Positions 7,463-16,126 of a DNA stretch of 64,000 bases are shown here, piece by piece. The stretch is from Verrucomicrobiota bacterium (lineage in GTDB: Bacteria; Verrucomicrobiota; Verrucomicrobiia; Verrucomicrobiales; DEV007). The stretch is from positions 1,493-65,492 of the forward strand of contig JAHDID010000005.1 in assembly GCA_020630975.1 (NCBI GenBank), written 5' to 3'. The notes below the pieces were generated by a model that saw only the letters and a list, made by a program, of their open reading frames with translations, was not told where the DNA came from and made no database searches. Every line of letters begins with the position of its first letter. Positions within the stretch are counted from its first letter, which is position 1. The position numbers and the translations under genes were made by a program.

Positions 7463-9445
7463 ATGACTAAACCTCTAGATTTACCTACACTCAATCACAT
7501 CGACTATTCGGTCGATAGTCAAGGCTGTGCCCTCGTTTGCTTTGATCGACCGAAATCGGCTGCGAATATTTTCGACCTCGCAGCATTGAGTGAACTGAAT
7601 TCTATTTTAGAAGATCTCGAATCGAGCACGACGATTCAGTCAGTCATATTTTCGAGCAGCAAACCGGGGATCTTCATAGCCGGAGCCGATATATCTACTC
7701 TTGCTAGCGCAAAGGGTGATGAGCTAGACACTTTCATCAAAATGGGGCAGAGCCTCTTTGATCGTATAGCCGCGCTGCCTATGCCGACAGCGGCGGCCAT
7801 TCATGGTGCCTGTGTCGGCGGCGGGATGGAGATGGCTCTGGCCTGCGACATCCGGGTGGCGAGCGATGCGAAAGCGACCAAACTCGGTCTACCTGAGACT
7901 TTGCTAGGTATAGTGCCGGCGTGGGGCGGCTCGACTCGGATGCCGAGATTGATCGGTGTGCCAAAGGCCTTGTCGCTAATTCTCGCAGGAAAGTTGGTAG
8001 CTGCCAAATACGCCAAAAAGATAGGCCTGGTGGATGCCGTGACACCTAGAGAGAGGCTAGAGGAGCGGTGCCTACAGCTGATGGCGAGTCCGCCCACGCG
8101 GAAGCGGTTCTATCTAGAGAACTCGTGGCCAGCTCGAGTCATAGCAAAGAGCAAGGCACGAAAGGCTACTCGAGCCAAGACTAGGGGTAACTATCCGGCG
8201 CTGGAGTATGCGATAGATCTGGTATGCGCAGCGCCGGGACGTAGCGTAGAGGCCTCTTTGGCTGGAGAAAGATCAGCGGTAGGGGCGCTAGCGGAATTGC
8301 CGGTCACAAAACAGTTGATCCGCCTTTTCTTCTTATCAGAGGCGGCCAAAAAGAAACGCATCGATGGGGTGAAAGGAATAAAGCCTATCGAGTATACCAA
8401 TGTGATCGGCGCGGGTGTGATGGGCGCTGGGATCGCCCACTGGACTTCGAGTCGAGGTATGTCCGTGCTGCTAAAGGATATCGATGATACTGCGGTAGCG
8501 CGAGGTATGCGTACCGTGAAGTCGCGGTTCGATGAGGCTGTGGGACGGCGATTGATCACTCCAGTAGAGGCTAAGCGAGCTTACCAACTGGTAGCACCGA
8601 CCGCGGAAGATGTGCCGATGAATCATATCGACTTGGTGATCGAGGCGGCCGTGGAGAACATGGATATCAAGAAGAGGATCTTCTCGGATCTCGCATCTCG
8701 GACGCGAGAGGATACTGTATTGGCGACTAATACCTCAGCTCTATCGATAACAGAGCTGGCGGAGTCCATTAAGCACCCACAGAGGGTGGTCGGGATACAT
8801 TTTTTCAATCCCGTTCACCGGATGAAGCTGGTAGAGGTCATCTATACCGATAAAACTAGCGATGAGGTGAAGCAGGCTTGTTTGAAGTTTGTGCAGAAGT
8901 TGGGGAAAACTCCTGTGCTAGTGAAAGATAGTCCCGGGTTTTTGGTGAATCGAATTCTGATGCCTTATCTTCTAGAAACTGGTCACCTGCTCGAGCGGGG
9001 TATAGCGCCACGCGATATTGATGAGGCAATGCTCGATTTTGGTATGCCAGTAGGGCCGGTTCGGTTGCTGGATGATATCGGTTTGGATGTGGCTCTACAC
9101 GTCGCAGAGACGATGGTCGATGCCTTTCCTCATCGCATGAAAGTCCCTCAGCTGCTGGAGAAAATGGTCGAAGCCGGCTGTCTGGGGCGAAAGTCAGGAG
9201 GCGGGATCTACAAGGGTGACAATATGAATGCTGAGCTCAACTCTCATATCCAACCCGAAGGGCTGACGATGTCTCGCTCGGACATCGCTGATAGGTTATC
9301 CACCCTGATGGTGTCGGAAAGCTACCGCTGCCTCGATGAGCGAATCGTCGAATCTCCAGACGATATCGACTTGGCGATGATCTTGGGGACGGGTTGGGCT
9401 CCGTTTCGAGGAGGTCCGATGGCATACTCCAAATCCAAAAACTAA
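7463..9445 (+). CDS. fadJ: Enoyl-CoA hydratase / 3-hydroxyacyl-CoA dehydrogenase fusion
   Basis: A multifunctional beta-oxidation enzyme of 660 residues. The N-terminal crotonase domain has SSKPGIFIAGADI and the oxyanion region HGACVGGGMEMALACD, with glutamates in GLPETLLGIVPAWGG. The C-terminal dehydrogenase has the Rossmann motif GAGVMGAGIAHW, NTSALSI, and HFFNPVHRMKLVEV with the catalytic His. It ends shortly after the GGP motif of the second dehydrogenase domain, so it lacks the last ~40-50 residues usual in FadJ/FadB. The ending is a clean TAA with the next gene starting 9 bp later, so this is probably a natural short form. It lies between the thiolase and acyl-CoA dehydrogenase genes in one operon. 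Confidence 0.9.
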   Translation: MTKPLDLPTLNHIDYSVDSQGCALVCFDRPKSAANIFDLAALSELNSILEDLESSTTIQSVIFSSSKPGIFIAGADISTLASAKGDELDTFIKMGQSLFDRIAALPMPTAAAIHGACVGGGMEMALACDIRVASDAKATKLGLPETLLGIVPAWGGSTRMPRLIGVPKALSLILAGKLVAAKYAKKIGLVDAVTPRERLEERCLQLMASPPTRKRFYLENSWPARVIAKSKARKATRAKTRGNYPALEYAIDLVCAAPGRSVEASLAGERSAVGALAELPVTKQLIRLFFLSEAAKKKRIDGVKGIKPIEYTNVIGAGVMGAGIAHWTSSRGMSVLLKDIDDTAVARGMRTVKSRFDEAVGRRLITPVEAKRAYQLVAPTAEDVPMNHIDLVIEAAVENMDIKKRIFSDLASRTREDTVLATNTSALSITELAESIKHPQRVVGIHFFNPVHRMKLVEVIYTDKTSDEVKQACLKFVQKLGKTPVLVKDSPGFLVNRILMPYLLETGHLLERGIAPRDIDEAMLDFGMPVGPVRLLDDIGLDVALHVAETMVDAFPHRMKVPQLLEKMVEAGCLGRKSGGGIYKGDNMNAELNSHIQPEGLTMSRSDIADRLSTLMVSESYRCLDERIVESPDDIDLAMILGTGWAPFRGGPMAYSKSKN

Positions 9446-9454
9446 TCACGCGAC

Positions 9455-11269
9455 ATGAATAATCCTACGACAGAAAGCGAAGTCATCTATTCGACCTGGG
9501 CAGAAGTCCTAAAGAGGTATCTGGACTCGCCCAATAAATCAACACGACAGCGAGTGCGTAGATTGCTGGCTGGTGGGATGAACTCCACACTGCGTGTCGA
9601 TGACTATCGCGATGATGTCTGGGAAAAACTAGGCGAGGTGGCCGCAGCTGGTATCGGCAAGATCGGTATTCCTGAGGACTTAGGTGGAGAGGGGGATTCT
9701 CATGCATTTCTAGCTGCATTCGAGACGATGGCGGAGGGTGATCTATCGCTATTAATTAAGTTCGGTGTTCAGTTCGGTTTGTTTGGCGGCAGTATTCAAA
9801 ATCTGGGGACTGCCCATCATCATAGAAAATACCTAGCGGATGCGATGTCGGCTCGCTTGCCTGGATGCTTTGCGATGACGGAGGGAGATCACGGGTCGAA
9901 TGTGGCAGGTCTGGAGACGACTATTACCTACTCGGCTGAGGATGATACTTACACGGTAGATACGCCCCACGAGGGCGCTGGCAAAGACTACATAGGCAAT
10001 GCGGCGCAACATGGCCGTATGGCCAGTGTGTTTGGTCAGCTATATGTCGACGAGGTGTGCCATGGGGTACACTGCGTCCTCGTGCCGATACGGGATGTGG
10101 AAGGAAACGCCATGCCGGGCGTGAGGATAGCGGACGATGGTCATAAGATGGGGCTCAATGGTGTGGATAATGGCAGGCTGTGGTTCGATGCGGTGAAAGT
10201 ACCGCGCGAGCATTTGTTGGACCGGTTTGGCGGTGTGAATGCAAAGGGTAAATACACAAGCCCGATTGCTAAAGAATCGGCGCGCTTTTTTATTATGCTA
10301 GGCACGCTGGTGGGAGGTAGGGTCAGTATCGGATTGGGAGGGCTGACAGCTGCCAAGCGGGCGCTGAAGATTGCGATCGATCACGCTCATCGCAGGCGGC
10401 AGTTTGGCGAAGGGAGTGGACCTGAGACCCTGCTGATGGACTATCGCTTGCATCAGATGAGATTGATCCCGCCTTTGGCAGATACCTACGCTCTGCATTT
10501 CGCTTTGCGAGGATTGGTAGCGAGGTATGGAGAAAACTCCAGAGCCTACGAGAGACATGCGGCAGCTCTAAAATCTGCAGCTACCTGGCATGCCACATCT
10601 ACGATTCAGGCTTGTCGAGAGGCGTGTGGAGGAGCCGGATACCTATCCAAGATGGGCTTTACCGATCTGAAAAACGATACGGATATTTTCGCTACCTTTG
10701 AGGGGGACAATACGGTGCTACAGCTCCTAGTCGCTAAAGAGATGGTCAAAGATCTCGGCCAGTCCTTCAAATCCAAAGGTGTATGGGGTGTGATCAGGCA
10801 TCGGTTATCGCTGTACAGTCGGCGCTTTCGGTTGGGCTATTCCCTCACCGATCTATCCGTGGATGCGATAGAGGAGCGCCTCAGTCTACGAGAGGATTGG
10901 TTGGCCTATAAATGTGCTATGGTCTTGCGCCGTAGGATCAAAGATGAAGGGCAGTCGGCTGCCTCGGCTTTCAATGATGAAGGCCCGATACTCAAAGCGC
11001 TGGCTGTCGCTTACACGGATCGGATCGTGTTTCGTTCCTTTCGCGAAGCGGTCACTAGCATGGGCGATAGCCGTGTCAGAGCTAAGTTGCAGCCGGTCTT
11101 ACGGCTGCACGGCCTGAGTACACTACAGCGGCATGCGGCCTGGCTGGTAGCTCATAGGATGTTATCGAGATCTATGGCCAAGCGCGGTCTCGGGAAGGAA
11201 ATCGAGCGGCTGGTCGTGAAGCTGAGATCTGATACCCAGACTCTGGCTAATGCGTTGATCGAACGTTAG
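9455..11269 (+). CDS. Acyl-CoA dehydrogenase / acyl-CoA oxidase-like flavoprotein
   Basis: Catalyses the first oxidation of beta-oxidation, producing the 2-enoyl-CoA. The 604-residue protein carries CFAMTEGDHGSN (FAD/substrate motif), MGLNGVDNGRLWFD, a region around RRQFG, and the C-terminal CREACGGAGYL and TFEGDNTVLQLLVA segments. GLNGVDNGRLWFD together with EGDNTVL is more like the acyl-CoA oxidase (ACOX) lineage than short-chain dehydrogenases, and the length lies between the two. Whether it passes electrons to ETF or to O2 cannot be told from sequence; no etf genes are nearby. It is the last gene of the lipid operon. Confidence 0.85.
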   Translation: MNNPTTESEVIYSTWAEVLKRYLDSPNKSTRQRVRRLLAGGMNSTLRVDDYRDDVWEKLGEVAAAGIGKIGIPEDLGGEGDSHAFLAAFETMAEGDLSLLIKFGVQFGLFGGSIQNLGTAHHHRKYLADAMSARLPGCFAMTEGDHGSNVAGLETTITYSAEDDTYTVDTPHEGAGKDYIGNAAQHGRMASVFGQLYVDEVCHGVHCVLVPIRDVEGNAMPGVRIADDGHKMGLNGVDNGRLWFDAVKVPREHLLDRFGGVNAKGKYTSPIAKESARFFIMLGTLVGGRVSIGLGGLTAAKRALKIAIDHAHRRRQFGEGSGPETLLMDYRLHQMRLIPPLADTYALHFALRGLVARYGENSRAYERHAAALKSAATWHATSTIQACREACGGAGYLSKMGFTDLKNDTDIFATFEGDNTVLQLLVAKEMVKDLGQSFKSKGVWGVIRHRLSLYSRRFRLGYSLTDLSVDAIEERLSLREDWLAYKCAMVLRRRIKDEGQSAASAFNDEGPILKALAVAYTDRIVFRSFREAVTSMGDSRVRAKLQPVLRLHGLSTLQRHAAWLVAHRMLSRSMAKRGLGKEIERLVVKLRSDTQTLANALIER

Positions 11270-11277
11270 GCAGGGTT

Positions 11278-12036
11278 TTATTTCCTGAGGAATCTTTTTC
11301 CCATTCCCAGCGCTAGCCGGATCGTCGCTAGCTTGGCACCAGATTTTCCCTCGTAGGGGCGATCAGGCAGGATGGTTGACCAGCCTTTTTTTTCGGCAGT
11401 AGCGGCGAGCTTTTCTCCGGGATGAATGACCACGCCGTGTTCGGCGATCGATAGCATAGGGATGTCGGCAGAGCTATCGGAGAAAGCCCAGCTGTCTGGA
11501 ATGGTCTCGCCGCTTTCTGGATCGAAGTTTTCTGGTAGCCAGCCGCGCTCTTTCATGGTGCGGACCTTAGCGGCTTGTTTGTTATTGGGGCCAGAGATTT
11601 TGGGGATCCATGGCATGCGAGCACCCAGCTGCATGTCGGTGCCCTGGTATTTGTCGAAGCCGAAGTGCTCGGCGATATGGCGGACATACCACTCGGGGCT
11701 AGCGCTGTTTAGGATGAGCTGGTAGCCCTCGGCGCGCAGGCGCTCGATCTCGGCGACTACGCTGGGGTAGGAGATAGCTGGCACAGTCTGTGTGGCAAAG
11801 TCGCGGGCATAGGTCTCTAGCTTCTCCTTTGGCATGCCGGCGAGGTAGCTGAAGAAAATCTGCTTCATTTTGCGCAGATCGAAAATCTTCAGCGCAGCAA
11901 AGAGTAGGCATGGGGTAAACCACAGCAGATAAATACGCCGCCACGGCTCGCGCTCGAACACGTATTGGGCAAAGGCGGCCTGGGTGTCCTGGGGCAGTAC
12001 GGTGTGGTCTAGGTCAAAGAAAGCGAGTTTTTCCAT
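11278..12036 (-). CDS. HAD-IB family phosphatase (SerB-like)
   Basis: A 252-residue haloacid-dehalogenase-fold phosphatase. Motif I is FFDLDHTVLPQD with the Asp nucleophile, motif II lies in LNSASPEWYV, and motif III/IV is FSDSSADIPML. The HAD-IB arrangement with a helical cap resembles phosphoserine-phosphatase-like enzymes acting on small phosphomonoesters. The ATG at 12036 was chosen because the in-frame extension to 12231 has no family similarity and overlaps the upstream gph-like gene. It converges with the acyl-CoA dehydrogenase gene, 8 bp away, and is probably co-transcribed with the next gene upstream, 26 bp away. Confidence 0.82.
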   Translation of the reverse strand: MEKLAFFDLDHTVLPQDTQAAFAQYVFEREPWRRIYLLWFTPCLLFAALKIFDLRKMKQIFFSYLAGMPKEKLETYARDFATQTVPAISYPSVVAEIERLRAEGYQLILNSASPEWYVRHIAEHFGFDKYQGTDMQLGARMPWIPKISGPNNKQAAKVRTMKERGWLPENFDPESGETIPDSWAFSDSSADIPMLSIAEHGVVIHPGEKLAATAEKKGWSTILPDRPYEGKSGAKLATIRLALGMGKRFLRK

Positions 12037-12062
12037 GGCTCTCGGGTAGTTCAGAAAAAAAG

Positions 12063-12728
12063 TTAGCGGCTCATCCACTCGATCAAATCGATGGGATTTT
12101 CCAGAATGGTCTCGGCACCGTGCTCGCGCAGCTCCTCGACTGAGCGAAAGCCCCAGGTGACGCCGATCGGATGCATCGTGGCATTCACAGCGGTGAGCAT
12201 GTCCACATCGGAGTCGCCGATAAAATAGCACTCGGCAGGATCGGTGCCCATTTCTCGTGCGGCGAGCACAGCGCCTGCTGGGTCGGGTTTTTTAGCCACC
12301 CCATCTCGAGCCCCATAGATCGCGTCCCACTGCCAGTCGGCGAGAAAGGCCTCCACACACTTCACGGTGAAGTCGTGGGCCTTATTCGAGAGCACTCCGA
12401 TGGGGATCTGAGCGGCTTTCAGACTGTCGAGGAGGTCTGCTATGCCCGGAAAGAGGCAGGTCGTATCCTGCCAGTGTCGATCGTAGGCCGCTCGGTACTC
12501 GGCCAAAATGGCATCTGTCTCTGGGCCATCGGCTGGCCGATGCTCTTCGGGAAAGATGCGCTGCACTAGGCTGGCCATGCCATCTCCGATGAAGGTACGG
12601 TAGGATTCTACCGGGTGAGTCGGCATGCCGTGCTGAGTGAGCACCTCATTTCCAGAGGTCGCGAGATCTGCCAGAGTGTCTAGCAGAGTGCCGTCTAGGT
12701 CGAAAATAACCGCCTGAGGTCGATCCAT
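12063..12728 (-). CDS. gph: Phosphoglycolate phosphatase-type HAD hydrolase
   Basis: A 221-residue HAD phosphatase of the Gph/PGP type, which clears 2-phosphoglycolate arising from DNA repair or oxygenase chemistry. It has motif I FDLDGTLLDTL at the N-terminus, motif II VLSNK, a lysine in KKPDPAG, and motif IV GDSDVDMLTA. The ATG at 12728 sits directly before DRPQAVIFDLDG; the upstream in-frame extension to 12767 adds only 13 unlikely residues. It is paired with the second HAD phosphatase gene downstream. Family membership is clear; the exact substrate is inferred. Confidence 0.78.
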   Translation of the reverse strand: MDRPQAVIFDLDGTLLDTLADLATSGNEVLTQHGMPTHPVESYRTFIGDGMASLVQRIFPEEHRPADGPETDAILAEYRAAYDRHWQDTTCLFPGIADLLDSLKAAQIPIGVLSNKAHDFTVKCVEAFLADWQWDAIYGARDGVAKKPDPAGAVLAAREMGTDPAECYFIGDSDVDMLTAVNATMHPIGVTWGFRSVEELREHGAETILENPIDLIEWMSR

Positions 12729-12865
12729 GGCGCCACTTGAGCATCGACCGGGATAAAAACAAAGCACTTTACACCCCTCTCGGATCGGGCTTTAACTGTC
12801 TACTCGTGGAGTAGCTCTGTGATCTACCCCAAAAACCTCTGCAGACTACCCGCCAACACCGCCGC

Positions 12866-13588
12866 ATGAGATACGCTATCTTTGGAGACATACATGCTAA
12901 TCTAGAAGCACTGGAGACAGTGCTATACGACGCTTCGCAGGCTGGCTGCACGGAGTTCGTCTGCATGGGAGACATCGTCGGCTACAATGCCAATCCTGTG
13001 GAGTGCCTCAATAAGGTCCGCGACATGGGCTGTCCTGTGGTGAAGGGTAATCACGACGAGGAAGCGATCCAGGATACTTCTCTGGAGGGACTGAATCCGC
13101 TGGCCAAGCGCGCTATGGAGTGGACACGGGCTCAGCTCAATGAGGTCGACCGCCAGTGGCTAGGGGATCTGAAGTTTGTCCGCCAGGTGCGCGATTTCAC
13201 CGTGGTGCATGCGACTCTCGATACTCCAGGAGGCTGGACTTATGTCACCAATAAGTTCGATGCTATGGCTAGCTTCAGCTATCAGTTCACTCAGCTGTGT
13301 TTCTACGGGCACACGCACACCCCAAAGATCTACACCAAGGCCGACCGCGTCGAAGAGTACGACGGCCTCTCTGTGGTCATGGAGGATGGTGTGAAATATT
13401 TCGTCAACTGTGGCAGTGTCGGTCAGCCTCGTGATGGAGACTGGCGCTCCTCCTATGCCATCTACGACGATGAGGCCCGTCAGATCGAGATCCGCCGCCT
13501 CGAGTACGACATCGCCACAGCACAGCAGAAGATAATCGATGCTGGACTGCCAGAAATGCTTGCTCATCGCCTCGCTTTGGGCAAATAA
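12866..13588 (+). CDS. Calcineurin-like metallophosphoesterase
   Basis: A 240-residue phosphoesterase with the full dinuclear metal signature: GDIHANLEAL at about residues 8-17, GDIVGYNANP, GNHDEEA, and GHTHTPKIY near residue 155. This is the YfcE/serine-threonine phosphatase-like superfamily common as stand-alone cytosolic enzymes; the physiological substrate is unknown. The gene is divergent from the gph-like gene across a 137-bp gap containing a short hairpin (CTACTCGTGGAGTAG). The next gene begins with a GTG right after this stop codon, so the two are probably translationally linked. Confidence 0.85.
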   Translation: MRYAIFGDIHANLEALETVLYDASQAGCTEFVCMGDIVGYNANPVECLNKVRDMGCPVVKGNHDEEAIQDTSLEGLNPLAKRAMEWTRAQLNEVDRQWLGDLKFVRQVRDFTVVHATLDTPGGWTYVTNKFDAMASFSYQFTQLCFYGHTHTPKIYTKADRVEEYDGLSVVMEDGVKYFVNCGSVGQPRDGDWRSSYAIYDDEARQIEIRRLEYDIATAQQKIIDAGLPEMLAHRLALGK

Positions 13589-13589
13589 A

Positions 13590-14669
13590 GTGGCCAAACC
13601 CCGTCCGACCCGTTCCCATAAAGTATCCGTCTTGAATCTCGCTGATTGTCAGAAAATCTTAGTCGTGAAGCCCAGTGCTCTCGGCGACGTCATTCACACG
13701 CTGCCCGCCGTGCACGCGCTGCATCTGGCTGCTCCGCAGGCATCGATCAGCTGGGTGGTGAATACCGAGTGGGCTCCTATCCTGGAGGGCATCCCTCACA
13801 TCCAAAATCGTATCCTCTTTCCGCGCCGCGACTGGAATGGCTGGCGCGATATCCTGAAAGCTCGTGAGTGGGCTCGCGAGGCCATCGGGCCGATTCAGCC
13901 CGATCTGACTGTGGATTTTCAGGGGCTACTGCGCAGCGGCCTCATGGTGCGCCGTGCTGGGGCCAAACACTCCGTAGGTTTTCTCAAAAGCCGCGAGGGG
14001 GCATCCCGATTTTACGATCAGAAAGTCGATATCCCTAACTGGGAAAACACCCATGCGGTCGACCGTTACCTAGCTCTGGCTAGGGCCTGTGGGGCTGATA
14101 GTATCGGCGATGCCGAGTTTTCTATCGCTAAAGGGGAGGCGGTCGATCCAGAGCTACTGCCTCCAGAGGACGAGCCTTTTGTGCTGCTGCACCCTTTCTC
14201 CGCCGGTATTGGCAAATCGTTTTCAGGGAATGAAGTGATCGACATGATCAACCATTTCTCTCCGCTGCCAGTGGTAGTGGTGGGCACAGGCGACCACCTA
14301 GATCACCGCCATCTGCCCTACAATGGCTACAATCTGATGAATCAGACCAGCCTGCGTCAGCTCATCTGGCTCATCCAGCAGGCGGGCTGGACACTGAGCG
14401 TCGATAGTGGCCCTATGCACCTCGCTGCAGCGATCACTCACAAGCTCATATCCATTCACACCTGGACCAATCCTAAAATGGTCGGCCCGTGGAATAAGGA
14501 TGCCTACGTGTGGCGCGACTCGAATATCCTCAAAGTATCCGAGATCAAGCCGCTCGACTTCAAAGAAGATCGCTTTCGCCGTAGTGAATTCGCCGATCGT
14601 CGGGATCTACTGGGACTTGAAGATCGCGAAGAAATCGCTCGATTTGTGAAAGTGCAGGTTCAGGCGTAG
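13590..14669 (+). CDS. Glycosyltransferase family 9 (heptosyltransferase-like)
   Basis: A 359-residue GT9 enzyme expected to transfer heptose or a related sugar to the lipopolysaccharide core at the cytoplasmic face. It has the N-terminal KILVVKPSALGDVIHTLPAV motif, the acceptor region VDFQGLLRSGLM, LLHPFSAGIGKSF, and the C-terminal nucleotide-sugar motif SVDSGPMHLAAA followed by IHTWTNPKMVGPW. I chose the GTG at 13590, immediately after the previous stop; an in-frame ATG at 13539 would overlap the phosphoesterase gene by 50 nt. Its presence supports an LPS-bearing outer membrane. Confidence 0.85.
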   Translation: MAKPRPTRSHKVSVLNLADCQKILVVKPSALGDVIHTLPAVHALHLAAPQASISWVVNTEWAPILEGIPHIQNRILFPRRDWNGWRDILKAREWAREAIGPIQPDLTVDFQGLLRSGLMVRRAGAKHSVGFLKSREGASRFYDQKVDIPNWENTHAVDRYLALARACGADSIGDAEFSIAKGEAVDPELLPPEDEPFVLLHPFSAGIGKSFSGNEVIDMINHFSPLPVVVVGTGDHLDHRHLPYNGYNLMNQTSLRQLIWLIQQAGWTLSVDSGPMHLAAAITHKLISIHTWTNPKMVGPWNKDAYVWRDSNILKVSEIKPLDFKEDRFRRSEFADRRDLLGLEDREEIARFVKVQVQA

Positions 14670-14689
14670 TCTCTAGCCAGACGACGATT

Positions 14690-14887
14690 ATGAAATACCT
14701 CTGGCTCCTAGCTTTTCTAGTGCCTTGCGCATTCATCGGTTGCGCCCCATCCGAGAGCTCGCAAAGCTCTGCCTACGATGCGCCTGCTGCCTACATCCCT
14801 CCACCGGAGAATGGCCCTGAGGCTCCAGCAGCCGATAGTGGTCAGTGGATCGGCCCACAGGGCTATCAGGGCCCAGCTAGCCAGTAG
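14690..14887 (+). CDS. Small proline-rich lipoprotein
   Basis: A 65-residue protein with a lipoprotein signal peptide: MKYLWLLAFLVPCAF followed by the lipobox IGC at about residues 16-18. The mature part is short and rich in Pro, Ala, Ser and Gly (PPPENGPEAP, GPQGYQGPAS), with no fold that I recognise. It lies 20 bp after the glycosyltransferase gene on the same strand and so may share its transcript. The likely location is membrane-anchored, facing the periplasm. Confidence 0.7.
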   Translation: MKYLWLLAFLVPCAFIGCAPSESSQSSAYDAPAAYIPPPENGPEAPAADSGQWIGPQGYQGPASQ

Positions 14888-14953
14888 CGCTAGGCAAGAA
14901 TGCAGGGGCGACATACCTGTTGTTGCCCGATCGCTGAAGCAAAGAGCCGCCAA

Positions 14954-16009
14954 ATGAGCCGTATTTCACCTGAGCAGCGAGAGGTATTCATGCGAGCTGC
15001 TCTCGAGCAGGGGCATAAAGGACTAGGCCAGACCTCGCCCAATCCACCTGTAGGCGCCATCGTCGTAGCGCCAGATGGGAGCAGCATCCTCGGTCGTGGC
15101 TATCACCATCGTGCAGGGCAGCCTCACGCCGAGGTCGAGGCGATAGCAGATGCCCATCGGCAGCATGGCGCTGACTGCACCCAGGGGGCTGCCATATTCG
15201 TCACACTCGAGCCATGCTCCACTCATGGGCGCACGCCACCGTGCTGCGATGCCATCCAGGCAGCCGGCATCGCCCAGGTCTACGTCGGTGCTACCGATCC
15301 CTTTCCCGGTCACCAGGGCGGTGCTCAGCAGCTACTAGAGGCGGCAGGCATCTCCTACACGTCAGGTATCTGCGAGCCCGAGGCACAGCATCTGATCCGC
15401 TTTTTCACTCATCACATCCACACCGGTCTACCCCGAGTCATCGCCAAGACAGCTGTCACTCTCGATGGCCGTGCTACCCTAGGCGAAGGCCGAAGCCAGT
15501 GGATTTCCAGCCCAGAGAGCCGCGAGGACGTCCAGCGCATCCGCCGCGAGTGCGATGCCATCCTCATCGGAGGCGAGACCCTCCGCGCCGACGATCCGAG
15601 ACTGACTCTCCGTGGCCAGTGGGCAGAGGGCAGATCGCAGCAGCCGCTCCGAGTCGTCGTCAGCCGGTCAGGCGATTTACCAGAGCATTCCCAGCTTTTC
15701 ACCGATGAGCACGCCGATCGCACTCTCCGCTACGTCGGCCAAAGCCTCACCGATGTACTCACCGACCTAGCGACCCATCACGACGTCCGCTCCATCCTGA
15801 TTGAGTCAGGGGGCCGACTACTAGCCCATGCCCTAGATCAGGGGCACGTCGATGAGATGATTTACTACATCGCGCCGCTTATGGGTGGTGGAGCCACTGT
15901 GCCGATGCCTGAGACGGCTGCGATCTCGGAGTTGGAAGGTCTGGAAGTGGTGCAGATCGGTGGTGATACTCGTATTTCTGGGGTGGTGAAGAAGATTGGT
16001 AATATCTAG
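14954..16009 (+). CDS. ribD: Riboflavin biosynthesis deaminase/reductase
   Basis: A bifunctional enzyme for the second and third steps of riboflavin synthesis from GTP: pyrimidine deamination, then ribosyl reduction with NADPH. The N-terminal zinc deaminase domain shows PHAEVEA (zinc His and proton-shuttle Glu) and PCSTHGRTPPCCDA (zinc Cys pair). The C-terminal reductase domain begins near PRVIAKTAVTLDGRATL and includes IGGETLRADDP and ILIESGGRLL. The ATG at 14954 gives 351 residues, the normal RibD length; an in-frame start at 14900 adds 18 residues unlike the family. No FMN riboswitch-like leader is evident in the 66-bp gap upstream, and no other rib gene is adjacent. Confidence 0.93.
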   Translation: MSRISPEQREVFMRAALEQGHKGLGQTSPNPPVGAIVVAPDGSSILGRGYHHRAGQPHAEVEAIADAHRQHGADCTQGAAIFVTLEPCSTHGRTPPCCDAIQAAGIAQVYVGATDPFPGHQGGAQQLLEAAGISYTSGICEPEAQHLIRFFTHHIHTGLPRVIAKTAVTLDGRATLGEGRSQWISSPESREDVQRIRRECDAILIGGETLRADDPRLTLRGQWAEGRSQQPLRVVVSRSGDLPEHSQLFTDEHADRTLRYVGQSLTDVLTDLATHHDVRSILIESGGRLLAHALDQGHVDEMIYYIAPLMGGGATVPMPETAAISELEGLEVVQIGGDTRISGVVKKIGNI

Positions 16010-16126
16010 AGGTAAAATATTGCCGTAGCCCACAAATCTTTGTTATTCTCTGCCCGCTTCCCTTATTTCTAAAGTTATTATCTGACGACTTGAGACGTTG
16101 GCAGGTAGAGTTATTTTCGCTTGTTT

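Noticed and set aside
14888-14953. FMN riboswitch before ribD
   Set aside because: The gap is only 66 bp and shows none of the conserved RFN-element sequence.
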